From assembly GCA_028223755.1 (NCBI GenBank), contig JAOIUY010000003.1, positions 118,786-182,785 on the forward strand: a DNA stretch of 64,000 bases, given 5' to 3'. The stretch's first letter is position 1. Each line of letters begins with the position of its first letter. The DNA is from Pseudomonadales bacterium (lineage in GTDB: Bacteria; Pseudomonadota; Gammaproteobacteria; Pseudomonadales; UBA7434). Shown here in pieces: positions 9,453-18,829 of this stretch. The position numbers and the translations under genes are program-made. The notes below the pieces were generated by a model, which ran no database searches, had not been told where the DNA came from, and saw nothing but the letters and a program-made list of their open reading frames with translations.

Positions 9453-10196
9453 ATGGCAAGTTGGCAGTGGTTTCATCGCCTTGGATCGCCTAAATGGTTA
9501 TCTGGCACGATTGATCGTTGGCTTCCGTGGGTTTTATCCGCAGGCACTTTGCTGCTAATTATCAGTGTTGTTTGGGGTTTAGCTTTTACTCCGCCGGATT
9601 ACAAGCAAGGTAATAGTTTTCGTATTATTTATATTCATGTTCCAACGGCTGTTGTCGCTTTAGCTGCCTACTATGTGATGGCGATAGCTGGGGCTGTCTC
9701 TATTATCTGGCGAATGAAAGTGGCTGACATGGCGTTGCGTGCCATTGCTCCTGTTGGCGCTGCATTAACTTTTCTAGCACTTATAACCGGTGCAATTTGG
9801 GGTAAGCCTACTTGGGGTGCGTATTGGATTTGGCAAGACGCACGCTTAACCTCAATGCTGATTTTATTCTTTTTATATTTGGGCATTATGGCTTTGCATG
9901 ATGCCTATCAAGATAGCGCGAGTGGTAACCGTGCAGCTGCGATCATGTCGTTAGTAGGTACGGTTAACATTCCTATTATTTATAAATCTGTAGATTGGTG
10001 GTCTAGCCTGCATCAGCCGGCATCACTTAAATTTACCGAAGAGTCGACTATTGCTACTGAGATGCTTCAACCGCTATTGCTGGCAATCCCCGGTGCGTAT
10101 TTGTTTTTTATTGCTGCTGTTATGTTGCAATTACGCGTGCAGATTGCCCGTAGTGAAAAAAATACACAGTGGATGGCTGAGCGCTCAGGTCTGTAA
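9453..10196 (+). CDS. ccmC: Heme handling protein CcmC
   Basis: A 247-residue protein with six predicted membrane helices that loads heme onto CcmE. The tryptophan-rich heme-binding motif WGAYWIWQDARLT is present at about residue 115, with a conserved His before it (IIYIHVPTAV) and another after it (WWSSLHQPAS). AAGGGTTAAGAT precedes the ATG as a ribosome binding site. It sits 42 bases after ccmB. Confidence 0.94.
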   Translation: MASWQWFHRLGSPKWLSGTIDRWLPWVLSAGTLLLIISVVWGLAFTPPDYKQGNSFRIIYIHVPTAVVALAAYYVMAIAGAVSIIWRMKVADMALRAIAPVGAALTFLALITGAIWGKPTWGAYWIWQDARLTSMLILFFLYLGIMALHDAYQDSASGNRAAAIMSLVGTVNIPIIYKSVDWWSSLHQPASLKFTEESTIATEMLQPLLLAIPGAYLFFIAAVMLQLRVQIARSEKNTQWMAERSGL

Positions 10197-10216
10197 TTTT
10201 CCAAAAAGGATAAGAT

Positions 10217-10387
10217 ATGTATTTTGATAATTTAGCTGACTTGTGGTCAATGGCAGGACATGGCCCCTACGTCTGGAGTGCCTATGCAATTAGCTTTATC
10301 GTCTTGCTGGGTACGGTTGTCATTCCTGCCAAAAAGTATCAACAGCAGCTGGCTCAAATTCGCAAGCAGCAATCAGAGAGTGTTTGA
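10217..10387 (+). CDS. ccmD: Heme exporter protein CcmD
   Basis: A 56-residue protein, small enough to be missed by length filters. It begins MYFDNLADLWSMAGHGPYVW, has one membrane helix (AYAISFIVLLGTVVIPAKK) and ends in a Gln/Lys-rich cytoplasmic tail, the normal CcmD plan. AAAAGGATAAG upstream supplies the ribosome binding site. It lies between ccmC and ccmE, its usual place. In E. coli CcmD is needed to release holo-CcmE from CcmABC. Confidence 0.92.
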   Translation: MYFDNLADLWSMAGHGPYVWSAYAISFIVLLGTVVIPAKKYQQQLAQIRKQQSESV

Positions 10388-10389
10388 TC

Positions 10390-10824
10390 ATGCATCCGGC
10401 TAGAAAACAACGCCTTATTATTGTCGCCATTATTGTAGTGGGTGCTAGTGTGGCAACCGCATTAATTGGTAATGCTTTAAAGCAAAATCTTAATCTATTT
10501 TATGAGCCCACGCGTATCGTTAATGGTGAAGCGCCTGTTGGGCGCAAAATTCGCGTAGGCGGCATGGTAAAAGAGGGTAGCTTGGTTCGACTTCCTGATT
10601 CTTTAACCGCTCAATTTATTGTGACCGATTACGAGGCTGAGGTTATTGTTGAGTACACCGGCATTCTTCCTGATATGTTTACTGAACAAGCAGGGACTGT
10701 AGCAACCGGTATATTGAATGAGGATGGTCTGTTTATTGCTGAGCAAGTACTGGCAAAGCATGATGAAACTTATATGCCGCCCGAGGTTGCTGCTGCCCTT
10801 AAAGATAAGCCGAAAAGCTATTAG
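10390..10824 (+). CDS. ccmE: Periplasmic heme chaperone CcmE
   Basis: A 144-residue membrane-anchored heme chaperone. One N-terminal helix (residues 8-27) is followed by a beta-barrel domain. The covalent heme-binding motif is LAKHDETYMPPEV; its His is near residue 127. The ATG at 10390 matches the family start (MHPARKQRL); an in-frame TTG at 10384 overlaps the ccmD stop and is unlikely. CcmE receives heme from CcmC and gives it to CcmF/H. Confidence 0.94.
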   Translation: MHPARKQRLIIVAIIVVGASVATALIGNALKQNLNLFYEPTRIVNGEAPVGRKIRVGGMVKEGSLVRLPDSLTAQFIVTDYEAEVIVEYTGILPDMFTEQAGTVATGILNEDGLFIAEQVLAKHDETYMPPEVAAALKDKPKSY

Positions 10825-10885
10825 CCAGCTATTTTCAATTTAATATCTTTTTTAATTTAACGTCTCTTAATTTAAAAGGTTACTC

Positions 10886-12865
10886 TTGATACCAGAAATT
10901 GGACATTTTGCATTATTGCTTTGTTTACCTATAGCAATATTTCTTGCTTGCCTGCCACTGCTTGGCGCTCAAACTGATCGCGTTTTATTTATGCGTGCAG
11001 GCCCATTGTTAGCACTTGGGCAATGGCTATTTTTACTGGTGTCATTTATTTGTTTAACCATTGCTTTTTTAAGTGATGATTTCACTGTCAAACTTGTCAC
11101 CATGCATTCTAACTCTGCACTGCCATGGTATTTCAAATTCAGCGCTGTTTGGGGTAACCACGAAGGCTCATTACTGCTTTGGGTTTTTATTTTAGCTTCC
11201 TGGACACTGGCCGTAGCCTTCGCGAGCCAAAGCCTTCCTATGGATATGCGAGCTCGAGTGCTTTCAGTTTTGGGCATGATTAGTATTGGCTTTATACTGT
11301 TTATTATTTTCACTTCTAATCCTTTCGAGCGCTTACTGCTTAATCTGGTTAGCGATGGCAATGACTTAAACCCGTTGCTACAAGATATTGGCTTAATTAT
11401 GCACCCCCCGATGCTGTATGTCGGTTATGTAGGGTTTTCTGTTGCCTTCGCTTTTGCCATTGCCGCTTTGATATCAGGTAATCTAGACGCGGCGTGGGCG
11501 CGCTGGTCACGGCCATGGACTAATGTGGCATGGGCCTTCTTAACCGTTGGTATTGCGCTGGGCAGCTGGTGGGCATATTACGAATTAGGCTGGGGCGGCT
11601 GGTGGTTTTGGGATCCCGTTGAAAATGCGTCTTTAATGCCATGGCTTGCTGGTACTGCGCTTGTTCACTCTCTAGCGGCCACCGAAAAGCGCGGCGTGTT
11701 TCGCAGCTGGACAGTTCTGTTAGCACTGTTGGCATTTTCGCTCAGTTTGCTCGGTACGTTTTTGGTTCGCTCTGGTATATTGGTCTCGGTTCATGCCTTT
11801 GCCAGTGACCCAACGCGTGGTTTATTTATTCTTGCCTTTTTGGTGTTAGTGGTCGGCGGCTCTCTTTTGCTTTATGCCATAAAAGCTCCTGCAATCCGTT
11901 CTGCAGCTAAATTCAGTTTACTCTCAAGAGAAACCTTTTTATTACTTAACAATATTATCTTGGCAATTGCGCTTGCCGTCGTTTTATTGGGTACATTGTT
12001 TCCTCTTATCAGTAGCGCTTTAGATCTAGGAAGTTATTCGGTAGGCCCGCCATATTTTAATGCGATGTTTGTGCCGCTTGCGCTTCCTATGTTAGTGTTA
12101 ATGGGATTTGCGCCATTTATTAACTGGAAGCGAAGCACTAAAATTATTCAGGCTGTACCCATTTGGTTATGTTCTGTGGCAATCGCTTTGCTGACTGCCA
12201 TCTTTGGTGCCTTAGCATTAGCAAAGCAATATGATCAATCTTTTCATTTTATGGCCTTTGTGACGATACTTCTTTCGACTTGGCTGCTGGCCGCGACGCT
12301 TTTGCATCTTTGGTCTAAAGCGAAAAACCAACAAGGGTTTTCAGCTGGAATCAAAAAGCTTTCTATCAGTTATTGGGGAATGGTTATCGCCCATTCGGGA
12401 ATCGCCATAACGGCTCTTGGAATTGGTTTAACTTCGATTTATGCACAGCAAAAAGATGTCCGCATGGTGGTGGGTGATGAGGTCAGTGTCAGTGCCTACC
12501 GCTATCAATTAACGTCGATAGATACTTTTGAAGGACCTAACTACAGCGGCACCCGTGGCAATATTTCTGTCTATAAAAACGATGCCTTTGTTGCAACGCT
12601 TCAACCCGAGAAGCGTTTTTATTATGCTGCGCGCAATGTGATGACTGAGGCGGCTATAGATGCTGGCCTTACGCGTGACCTCTATGTTGCTCTTGGTGAA
12701 TACCTAGAAGAGGGCGCAGATTCTGGTGAGGGTGCTTGGGCGGTTCGAGTTCATGTTAAACCTTTTGTTCGTTGTATTTGGTTGGGCGCAATATTCATGG
12801 CTGCCGGCGGTTTACTAGCAGTTTTTGATAAGCGTTACCGCCAAAGGGATACAGCGAATGTCTAA
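10886..12865 (+). CDS. ccmF: Cytochrome c heme lyase subunit CcmF
   Basis: A 659-residue protein with about fifteen membrane helices that joins heme to apocytochromes together with CcmH. The tryptophan-rich motif WWFWDPVENASLMPWL is at about residue 236. Conserved histidines occur in VWGNHEGSLLLW and IGLIMHPPMLY. The start codon is TTG (10886), preceded by AAAAGGT, and the product start MIPEIGHFALLL matches the family exactly, so the rare start is convincing. Its end overlaps ccmG by eight bases. Confidence 0.95.
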   Translation: MIPEIGHFALLLCLPIAIFLACLPLLGAQTDRVLFMRAGPLLALGQWLFLLVSFICLTIAFLSDDFTVKLVTMHSNSALPWYFKFSAVWGNHEGSLLLWVFILASWTLAVAFASQSLPMDMRARVLSVLGMISIGFILFIIFTSNPFERLLLNLVSDGNDLNPLLQDIGLIMHPPMLYVGYVGFSVAFAFAIAALISGNLDAAWARWSRPWTNVAWAFLTVGIALGSWWAYYELGWGGWWFWDPVENASLMPWLAGTALVHSLAATEKRGVFRSWTVLLALLAFSLSLLGTFLVRSGILVSVHAFASDPTRGLFILAFLVLVVGGSLLLYAIKAPAIRSAAKFSLLSRETFLLLNNIILAIALAVVLLGTLFPLISSALDLGSYSVGPPYFNAMFVPLALPMLVLMGFAPFINWKRSTKIIQAVPIWLCSVAIALLTAIFGALALAKQYDQSFHFMAFVTILLSTWLLAATLLHLWSKAKNQQGFSAGIKKLSISYWGMVIAHSGIAITALGIGLTSIYAQQKDVRMVVGDEVSVSAYRYQLTSIDTFEGPNYSGTRGNISVYKNDAFVATLQPEKRFYYAARNVMTEAAIDAGLTRDLYVALGEYLEEGADSGEGAWAVRVHVKPFVRCIWLGAIFMAAGGLLAVFDKRYRQRDTANV

Positions 12866-13406
12866 AACTGCGCGCGTTAAATTATTTATTCCGGTATTGG
12901 TTTTTGTGGTTTTGTCGGCGGTCTTTTTTCATCTTGAAAACCGTATTATCACCGGTGATTACGACCCATCGACGTTGCCGTCAGCATTGGTTGGCAAGTC
13001 GCTGCCTGAGTTTAGTTTAACAACATTGGCTGATGCCAATACAGAAATAACAGCGATTGATCTGAATGGAAGACCTGCGCTATTAAATGTATGGGCGACC
13101 TGGTGTGTTTCTTGTCGTGTTGAGCATGGTTATCTCAATAGTCTTGCCGATAAGGGCGTTACTATTTTTGGCTTAAATTATAAGGATGATCGAGAGCAAG
13201 CAACGCGATGGTTATCGAGACTAGGCAATCCTTATAAACTCAACCTTTTTGATGTTGATGGCAAGCTGGGACTGAATATGGGTGTCTATGGCGCGCCAGA
13301 GACTTATGTGCTCGATGCGCAAGGCATTATTCGTTACCGTCATGTCGGCGTTATGGATGCAAAGGTTTGGCGCTCTAGAGTCTTACCGCTGGGATTAGAT
13401 TGGTAA
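12858..13406 (+). CDS. ccmG: Periplasmic thiol-disulfide oxidoreductase CcmG/DsbE
   Basis: A 182-residue thioredoxin-like protein anchored by one N-terminal helix (VLVFVVLSAVFFHL). It keeps apocytochrome c cysteines reduced for heme ligation. The redox motif is NVWATWCVSCRVEH (CVSC). The conserved cis-proline segment is GVYGAPETYVLD. ATG at 12858 is chosen because the signal anchor begins there and the gene then overlaps ccmF by only eight bases. Confidence 0.93.
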   Translation: MSKTARVKLFIPVLVFVVLSAVFFHLENRIITGDYDPSTLPSALVGKSLPEFSLTTLADANTEITAIDLNGRPALLNVWATWCVSCRVEHGYLNSLADKGVTIFGLNYKDDREQATRWLSRLGNPYKLNLFDVDGKLGLNMGVYGAPETYVLDAQGIIRYRHVGVMDAKVWRSRVLPLGLDW

Positions 13407-13828
13407 TGATGATTCGCGTTCTTTTAATAATACTTTTATCACTGGGCTTTTCCAGCCATTCATTGGCGGATTCTGCTAATGAAATTCTCGCCTTTTCGGA
13501 TCCTGAAAAACGCCAGCGTTACTACAGCTTAATTTCGGAGTTACGCTGCCCAAAATGTCAGAACCAAAACCTCTCTGATTCAGATGCGCCGATTGCTAAT
13601 GATCTTCGCAATGAGCTTTACTTATTGATTAATGATAATTATTCCGATGCTGACATTCTTTCCTTTATGGAATCTCGTTATGGAGAGTTTGTCCTTTACT
13701 CGCCACCAGTGAATAAAGTCACTGCTGTCCTTTGGATTATTCCTGCTGGCCTTGCTTTTATCGGTGTGGCTATCGTGGCATTTATCGTGGTTCGTAACCA
13801 GCAGGACGATGAGGTAGAAAATGATTGA
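13406..13828 (+). CDS. ccmH: Cytochrome c maturation protein CcmH (CycL type)
   Basis: A 140-residue periplasmic thioredoxin-like protein with a cleavable signal and a C-terminal membrane helix (VLWIIPAGLAFIGVAIVAFIV). The redox motif LRCPKCQNQNLSDSDAPIA identifies it. It holds apocytochrome cysteines ready for heme. Only the N-terminal half of E. coli CcmH is present; the TPR half is the separate next gene, as in Pseudomonas. ATG at 13406 overlaps the ccmG stop by one base; ATG at 13409 is an alternative. Confidence 0.93.
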   Translation: MMIRVLLIILLSLGFSSHSLADSANEILAFSDPEKRQRYYSLISELRCPKCQNQNLSDSDAPIANDLRNELYLLINDNYSDADILSFMESRYGEFVLYSPPVNKVTAVLWIIPAGLAFIGVAIVAFIVVRNQQDDEVEND

Positions 13829-14921
13829 ATTCTGGTTAGCTGCAGGGCTAATGTCTGCAGCTGTAATCACCACCGTTTTTGTACTGACTGGCCGCAAGGC
13901 TGTTGATGAAGACAAGAGGGCGCGTCTAACGCTTTGGATAACGGCTATTACAATCCCAGTTTTTGCTTTAGCACTTTATTTGCCTCAAGGCTTTTCGCTG
14001 GGTGGCAGTCTTGAGTTGAAGGTCGCCAAACAATTACAAATGCTGCAATCAAGTGCTGACCCACGTCAACGCCAGCAACAGCTGTTAACGATAAATTCGC
14101 AACTTGAGCAGCAGGTTTCAGTGACGCGCAGTAAGCCTGAGATTGTTCAGCTTCACGCTGAAATTTATAGTGCTAATAACAATCATACGCGAGCGGCTGA
14201 CGTTTATTCTGCGTTGCTTGCACGTGAAGAAGAGAATGCCGCAGTGATGGCCTTATTGGCTCAATCACTTTATTTAAGGGACTCATCACTCGCTCAATCC
14301 AGTGTGCCAGTGGCAGAACTGATGTCACAGCGCGTTAAGGATCTGCTTGCTCAAGCACTCAGCTTGGATCCACAACAGTATCTGGCGCTAAGCATGAGCG
14401 GTATGCAGGCTTTTACTGAAGCTAGATACACACAGGCAATTGCTCATTGGCGAACTGCACTTGCGATTTATGGCGAATCCAGCCCTCAGGCAGCGTCACT
14501 AAATGCGGCTATTCAAACAGCAGAATCACGCTTAGGCGTTTTGTCTGAATCACTGGATTCAAGTACTGCGTTTATACGGTTACAAGTCAGTATTGATCCG
14601 ACCCAGTTAAGCGATAGTGATGGCCCCGATACTGCAGTCTTTGTTTTTGCTCGTGCTAGCTCAGGCTCTCGTATGCCACTAGCAGCTAAGCGCTTGCGGC
14701 TAGCCGATCTTCCGATAGATTTGTACCTAACCGATAACGATAAAATGGCTGCACAATCGATAGCGGGTGAGAGTGAGGTTATTGTTGCCGCAAGATTGTC
14801 GCGAAGTGGGCAACCTATAGCTGTAGCAGGTGACTCAGAATCAGAGGAATTAACTGCCCTTGTCGTCACTAATAAGGCCGATGCGAAAATGCTCGAACTG
14901 CTTATCGATCGTCGTTTATAA
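13821..14921 (+). CDS. ccmI: Cytochrome c maturation TPR protein CcmI (CycH)
   Basis: A 366-residue apocytochrome chaperone. Two N-terminal membrane helices (about 5-21 and 34-52) precede a TPR region (about 95-230: AEIYSANNNHTRAADVYSAL, ALLAQSLYLRD). A beta-rich periplasmic domain follows (VFVFARASSGSRMPLAAKRL). It overlaps ccmH by eight bases and ends the ccm operon. Confidence 0.9.
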   Translation: MIEFWLAAGLMSAAVITTVFVLTGRKAVDEDKRARLTLWITAITIPVFALALYLPQGFSLGGSLELKVAKQLQMLQSSADPRQRQQQLLTINSQLEQQVSVTRSKPEIVQLHAEIYSANNNHTRAADVYSALLAREEENAAVMALLAQSLYLRDSSLAQSSVPVAELMSQRVKDLLAQALSLDPQQYLALSMSGMQAFTEARYTQAIAHWRTALAIYGESSPQAASLNAAIQTAESRLGVLSESLDSSTAFIRLQVSIDPTQLSDSDGPDTAVFVFARASSGSRMPLAAKRLRLADLPIDLYLTDNDKMAAQSIAGESEVIVAARLSRSGQPIAVAGDSESEELTALVVTNKADAKMLELLIDRRL

Positions 14922-15268
14922 GCAGGTCTTTCAGTTGATCAAAAAACAGCCTAAGACTTTACTTTAAGTTAATAAAACAACTGCTTAAAAGCATCATTTA
15001 TTGGCGTTTGAAGGAATTTCAAGCGCTAATAAATCTTGTGTGCATAAACAACAATTAGTGTTTCATTATTGTTATCAAAGCGAGTTCAGTGCATCATACG
15101 CCTTTGCAAATATGTCATCGATTTTGACACTATTTTTGCTGCTTTAAGTGCTGATTTTCTTCAATCTCTCAGCCCAAAAGCTCACTAATAAAAAACAACA
15201 AAATAGAGTGCTATTCAAAGAAAAGAATAGAACTACACATTATCAAGGCCGGGAGTAAATAACTTTTC
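14922..15268. other. Gene-free 347-base spacer between ccmI and smc
   Basis: No coding frame of interest. The one clear structure is the hairpin listed separately at 15000-15030. A TTGACA hexamer is at 15124-15129, but no good -10 follows at 16-18 bases, so the smc promoter is not placed. The rest is AT-rich. Confidence 0.5.
15000..15030. repeat. 13-bp-stem inverted repeat after ccmI
   Basis: Arms ATTGGCGTTTGAA and TTCAAGCGCTAAT pair over all 13 positions in RNA (two are G-U), around a GGAAT loop. It lies 78 bases past the ccmI stop. There is no T-tract, so it may be an RNA 3'-end or processing structure rather than a classic intrinsic terminator. Confidence 0.5.
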
Positions 15269-18200
15269 ATGCGACTCAAGAATATCAAGCTAGCCGGTTT
15301 TAAGTCCTTTGTTGACCCAACTAACGTTCAGTTAAATACCAATATGGTCGCCGTTATCGGTCCTAATGGTTGTGGTAAATCCAATATCATCGATGCGGTT
15401 CGCTGGGTAATGGGCGAATCATCTGCCAAAAACCTCCGTGGCGAGTCTATGGCCGATGTTATCTTTAATGGTTCTACCGCTCGAAAACCTGTCGGCCAAG
15501 CTTCAATTGAGCTTGTATTTGATAATTCTGATGGCACTTTAGGTGGCGAGTACGGCGCATTCACTGAAATATCCATTAAACGCAAAGTGACTCGTGACGG
15601 TCAGTCAGGCTACTTTATCAATGGCGCCAAATGTCGTCGTCGTGATATCACTGATATTTTCCTCGGTACCGGCTTAGGCCCAAGAAGTTACGCGATTATT
15701 GAGCAGGGTATGATTTCGAGATTAATCGAATCTAAACCCGAAGAGCTGCGTGTATTCATTGAAGAGGCCGCAGGGATTTCAAAATATAAAGAGCGCCGTC
15801 GCGAAACCGAAACGCGTATTCGCCATACCCGCGAAAACCTTGAGCGTCTAACGGATATCCGTGAAGAGTTAGATCGTCAATTGCAGCGTCTAAAACGTCA
15901 GGCAGCAGCTGCAGCTAAATATAAAGAATTTAAGGCTGAGGAGCGCACTGTCAAAGCTCAAACCTTGAGTCTGCAGTGGCAATCTCTTCGCGACCGTTCA
16001 AGTGGTCAGCGTGAAGCGATTGGTGAACACGAAATTTTACTCGAAGCCTCCATCGCCGAACAGCGTGCAACGGGTGCCAACATCGAGACGATTCGTGACC
16101 AACAAGTCGCGAGTAATGATACTTTCAATGCTATTCAAGCTAAGTACTACAGCCTAGGCGCTGATATCGCGCGTGCCGAACAGTCAATCGCACACCATGA
16201 ACAACGTGCACAGCAATTAGGCGATGATCTGCGTGAAACACAAGACACGGCATCAGAGAGTGCTAAACACCTTTCAGAAGATCAAGAAAAAATCACTACT
16301 TGGTCTGCAGAACTCGAAACCATTGAGCCGCACCACGAAGCACTTAAACAATCTGAATCAGCATCAAGTGATGCACTGCATAGCGCAGAAGCGAATATGC
16401 AAGATTGGCAACAGCGCTGGGATGGCTTTAATGAGATCGCTGCTGAACCACAGAAAAATGCAGAAGTTCAGCGTTCTCGTATTGACCAGATCGAAGATGC
16501 TTTACGCGGCTTAAGTATTCGCCTTGAACGTATGAATAAAGAACTAGGCGGGCTAGATACTCAAGAGCATGAAGAGCAACAGCTTCAATTAGCTTCTGAA
16601 ATTGAAAAGCAAATAGTGAACGTTGATGAGTTACAGACTCAGGTGCTCGCTTGTAATACCGAATTACAGCAAAAGCGTGAATCACAAAAGCAATACTCTG
16701 CTGACTTGAATGCAGCTCGAAGCACTTTACAGCAGCAACGCGGTCGTCACGCTTCTTTAGAGGCATTGCAACAAGCTGCACAAGCAGATGCGACAGGTGA
16801 CACTAACGCTTGGTTGCAGACTCAGCAGCTATCTTCTGCGCCACGTCTACTTGAGCAACTCAAGGTTGATGCTGGCTGGGAAGTTGCCATCGAAACGGTA
16901 CTTGGCGATTCATTGCAGGCAGTAACGCTAGATACCCTAGATAATATTATCGGCAAAATAGGTTCAATTGGTAAAAGTAATGTCAGCTTTATCGAACTTA
17001 ATAGCCAGCCGAGTAGTGCGCAGTCCGATACAGGCTTACCTTTACTAAGCAGTAAAGTGGCAGGCGTTGAAACAGGTGCTTTATTGCATGGTGTGTTCGT
17101 AGCTGAGTCGCTAGATCAAGCTGCCGGTGTTCGCAGTCGCTTGACCCAACATGAATCGATAGTAACGCCTGATGGCATTTGGTTGGGCTCTAACTGGCTT
17201 CGTGTCCTTAAGCAGACAGATTCAGGTTCGGGTGTTATTGAAAGACGCAAATCATTACTTACCCTAGAAGAAGATATTGCCAGCAGTGAATCCACTATTT
17301 CTAGCCTTGAAAGCGCTTTGAAGGATTCAGAAAACGCCTTATTTGCTGTTGAGAACAACAAAGATCAGTTACTCAATGACAAAGCGAAAGAAGAGGGATC
17401 ACTCGCTCAACATCGTTCTGATATGAGTGCTTTGACAGCTAAGATTGATCAGATCAAAACCCGCTTTAGCCGTACGCAAGAAGAGATAAGTCTAGCTGAG
17501 CAAAACCAAGTTCAACAGCGCGAAGCGTTAACCGGTGCTCGCGAGCAGCTTGATACTGCAATTGCTTCAATGCAGGCCATTGAAGAGCAGCGTGAAAGTC
17601 TATTGTTAGAGCGCGATAAAGTCCGCGATGCATTAACCGTTTCGAGAGAGACAGCTAAGACCGATCGCGAAGCCTTGCAAGCAGTTGCTGTTAGAGCAGA
17701 AGGTTTACGTGCGCAATTAGATTCTGTTAAAGGTACTGTTGATCGCTTAACGGGACAGGTTGAGCAGTTAGAACTTCGCAGCGCTTCATTATTGCAGGCA
17801 CAAGTAGAGAATAATGCGCCTATTGAAGCGTTGAAATCGGGTTTAGCCTCGCAGCTTGAAGACCGAATGGTTATTGAAGCTGAATTAGGCGAAGCAAGAA
17901 GGTCTGTAGAGTCACTTGATCAGAGTATGCGTGAAGCTGAACAAGCCCGTGCTGATGGCGAGCAAAAAACGCAGGACATTCGTACCCGTTTAGAAAAACT
18001 GCGTATTGATAGTCAAGAAATGGCAGTGCGAACTAAAACAATTGAAGAGCAACTCGAAGAGAGTGGCTTTAAACTCGAAGCCGTATTGAATGGCTTGCCA
18101 GAAGAAGCAGAGCTTGAAACTTGGCAGAACAACTTGGCGGATATCGACCGTCGTATAAGTCGCTTAGGAGCAATTAACCTTGCGGCTATCGAAGAGTTTG

Positions 18201-18778
18201 AAACTGAATCTGAGCGCAAAACTTATTTAGACGCTCAAAATGATGAGCTAGAATCTGCGCTATCCACCTTAGAAGGTGCTATTCATAAGATTGATAGAGA
18301 AACACGAAGCCTCTTTAAAGATACGTTTGATAAGCTTAATGCTAGCTTGCAGGATCTATTTCCAAAAGTGTTTGGTGGCGGTACGGCTTATCTAGAAATG
18401 ACAGGCGATGACTTGTTAGATACGGGCATTGCCATTATGGCGCGACCACCGGGTAAACGTAACAGCACTATTCATTTGCTCTCTGGCGGTGAAAAAGCAT
18501 TAACGGCGATTGCATTAGTCTTCTCTATATTCCAGCTTAATCCAGCGCCTTTCTGTATGCTCGATGAGGTTGATGCTCCATTAGATGATGCAAACACAAC
18601 ACGCTATGCACGTTTGATTAAAGAGATGTCTGATCGTGTTCAGTTTATTTTCATCACTCATAACAAGATCACCATGGAAATGGCTGATCACCTTATGGGT
18701 GTAACAATGCACGAACCAGGCTGTTCACGCCTAGTCAGTGTTGATATTGACGAAGCCGTAGCATTAGCCACGGCATAA
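15269..18778 (+). CDS. smc: Chromosome segregation protein SMC
   Basis: A 1169-residue ATPase for chromosome compaction and segregation. The N-terminal head starts MRLKNIKLAGFKSFVDPT and has Walker A GPNGCGKSN (32-40). Two long coiled coils (about 165-500 and 670-1020) flank a hinge (about 510-650). The C-terminal head has signature LLSGGEKALTAIAL and Walker B FCMLDEVDAPLDD. Neither scpA nor scpB is nearby. The smc-zipA-ligA order is the same as in Pseudomonas. GCCGGGAGTAAA upstream may supply the ribosome binding site. Confidence 0.96.
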   Translation: MRLKNIKLAGFKSFVDPTNVQLNTNMVAVIGPNGCGKSNIIDAVRWVMGESSAKNLRGESMADVIFNGSTARKPVGQASIELVFDNSDGTLGGEYGAFTEISIKRKVTRDGQSGYFINGAKCRRRDITDIFLGTGLGPRSYAIIEQGMISRLIESKPEELRVFIEEAAGISKYKERRRETETRIRHTRENLERLTDIREELDRQLQRLKRQAAAAAKYKEFKAEERTVKAQTLSLQWQSLRDRSSGQREAIGEHEILLEASIAEQRATGANIETIRDQQVASNDTFNAIQAKYYSLGADIARAEQSIAHHEQRAQQLGDDLRETQDTASESAKHLSEDQEKITTWSAELETIEPHHEALKQSESASSDALHSAEANMQDWQQRWDGFNEIAAEPQKNAEVQRSRIDQIEDALRGLSIRLERMNKELGGLDTQEHEEQQLQLASEIEKQIVNVDELQTQVLACNTELQQKRESQKQYSADLNAARSTLQQQRGRHASLEALQQAAQADATGDTNAWLQTQQLSSAPRLLEQLKVDAGWEVAIETVLGDSLQAVTLDTLDNIIGKIGSIGKSNVSFIELNSQPSSAQSDTGLPLLSSKVAGVETGALLHGVFVAESLDQAAGVRSRLTQHESIVTPDGIWLGSNWLRVLKQTDSGSGVIERRKSLLTLEEDIASSESTISSLESALKDSENALFAVENNKDQLLNDKAKEEGSLAQHRSDMSALTAKIDQIKTRFSRTQEEISLAEQNQVQQREALTGAREQLDTAIASMQAIEEQRESLLLERDKVRDALTVSRETAKTDREALQAVAVRAEGLRAQLDSVKGTVDRLTGQVEQLELRSASLLQAQVENNAPIEALKSGLASQLEDRMVIEAELGEARRSVESLDQSMREAEQARADGEQKTQDIRTRLEKLRIDSQEMAVRTKTIEEQLEESGFKLEAVLNGLPEEAELETWQNNLADIDRRISRLGAINLAAIEEFETESERKTYLDAQNDELESALSTLEGAIHKIDRETRSLFKDTFDKLNASLQDLFPKVFGGGTAYLEMTGDDLLDTGIAIMARPPGKRNSTIHLLSGGEKALTAIALVFSIFQLNPAPFCMLDEVDAPLDDANTTRYARLIKEMSDRVQFIFITHNKITMEMADHLMGVTMHEPGCSRLVSVDIDEAVALATA

Positions 18779-18829
18779 ACGCAGTTTTTAATTGATAAAT
18801 ACAATATAGCCTAGAGGCCTTTTGACGAT

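Noticed and set aside
15124..15152. TTGACA as the smc promoter
   Set aside because: No acceptable -10 at 16-18 bases; only a weak TAAGTG at 15 bases.
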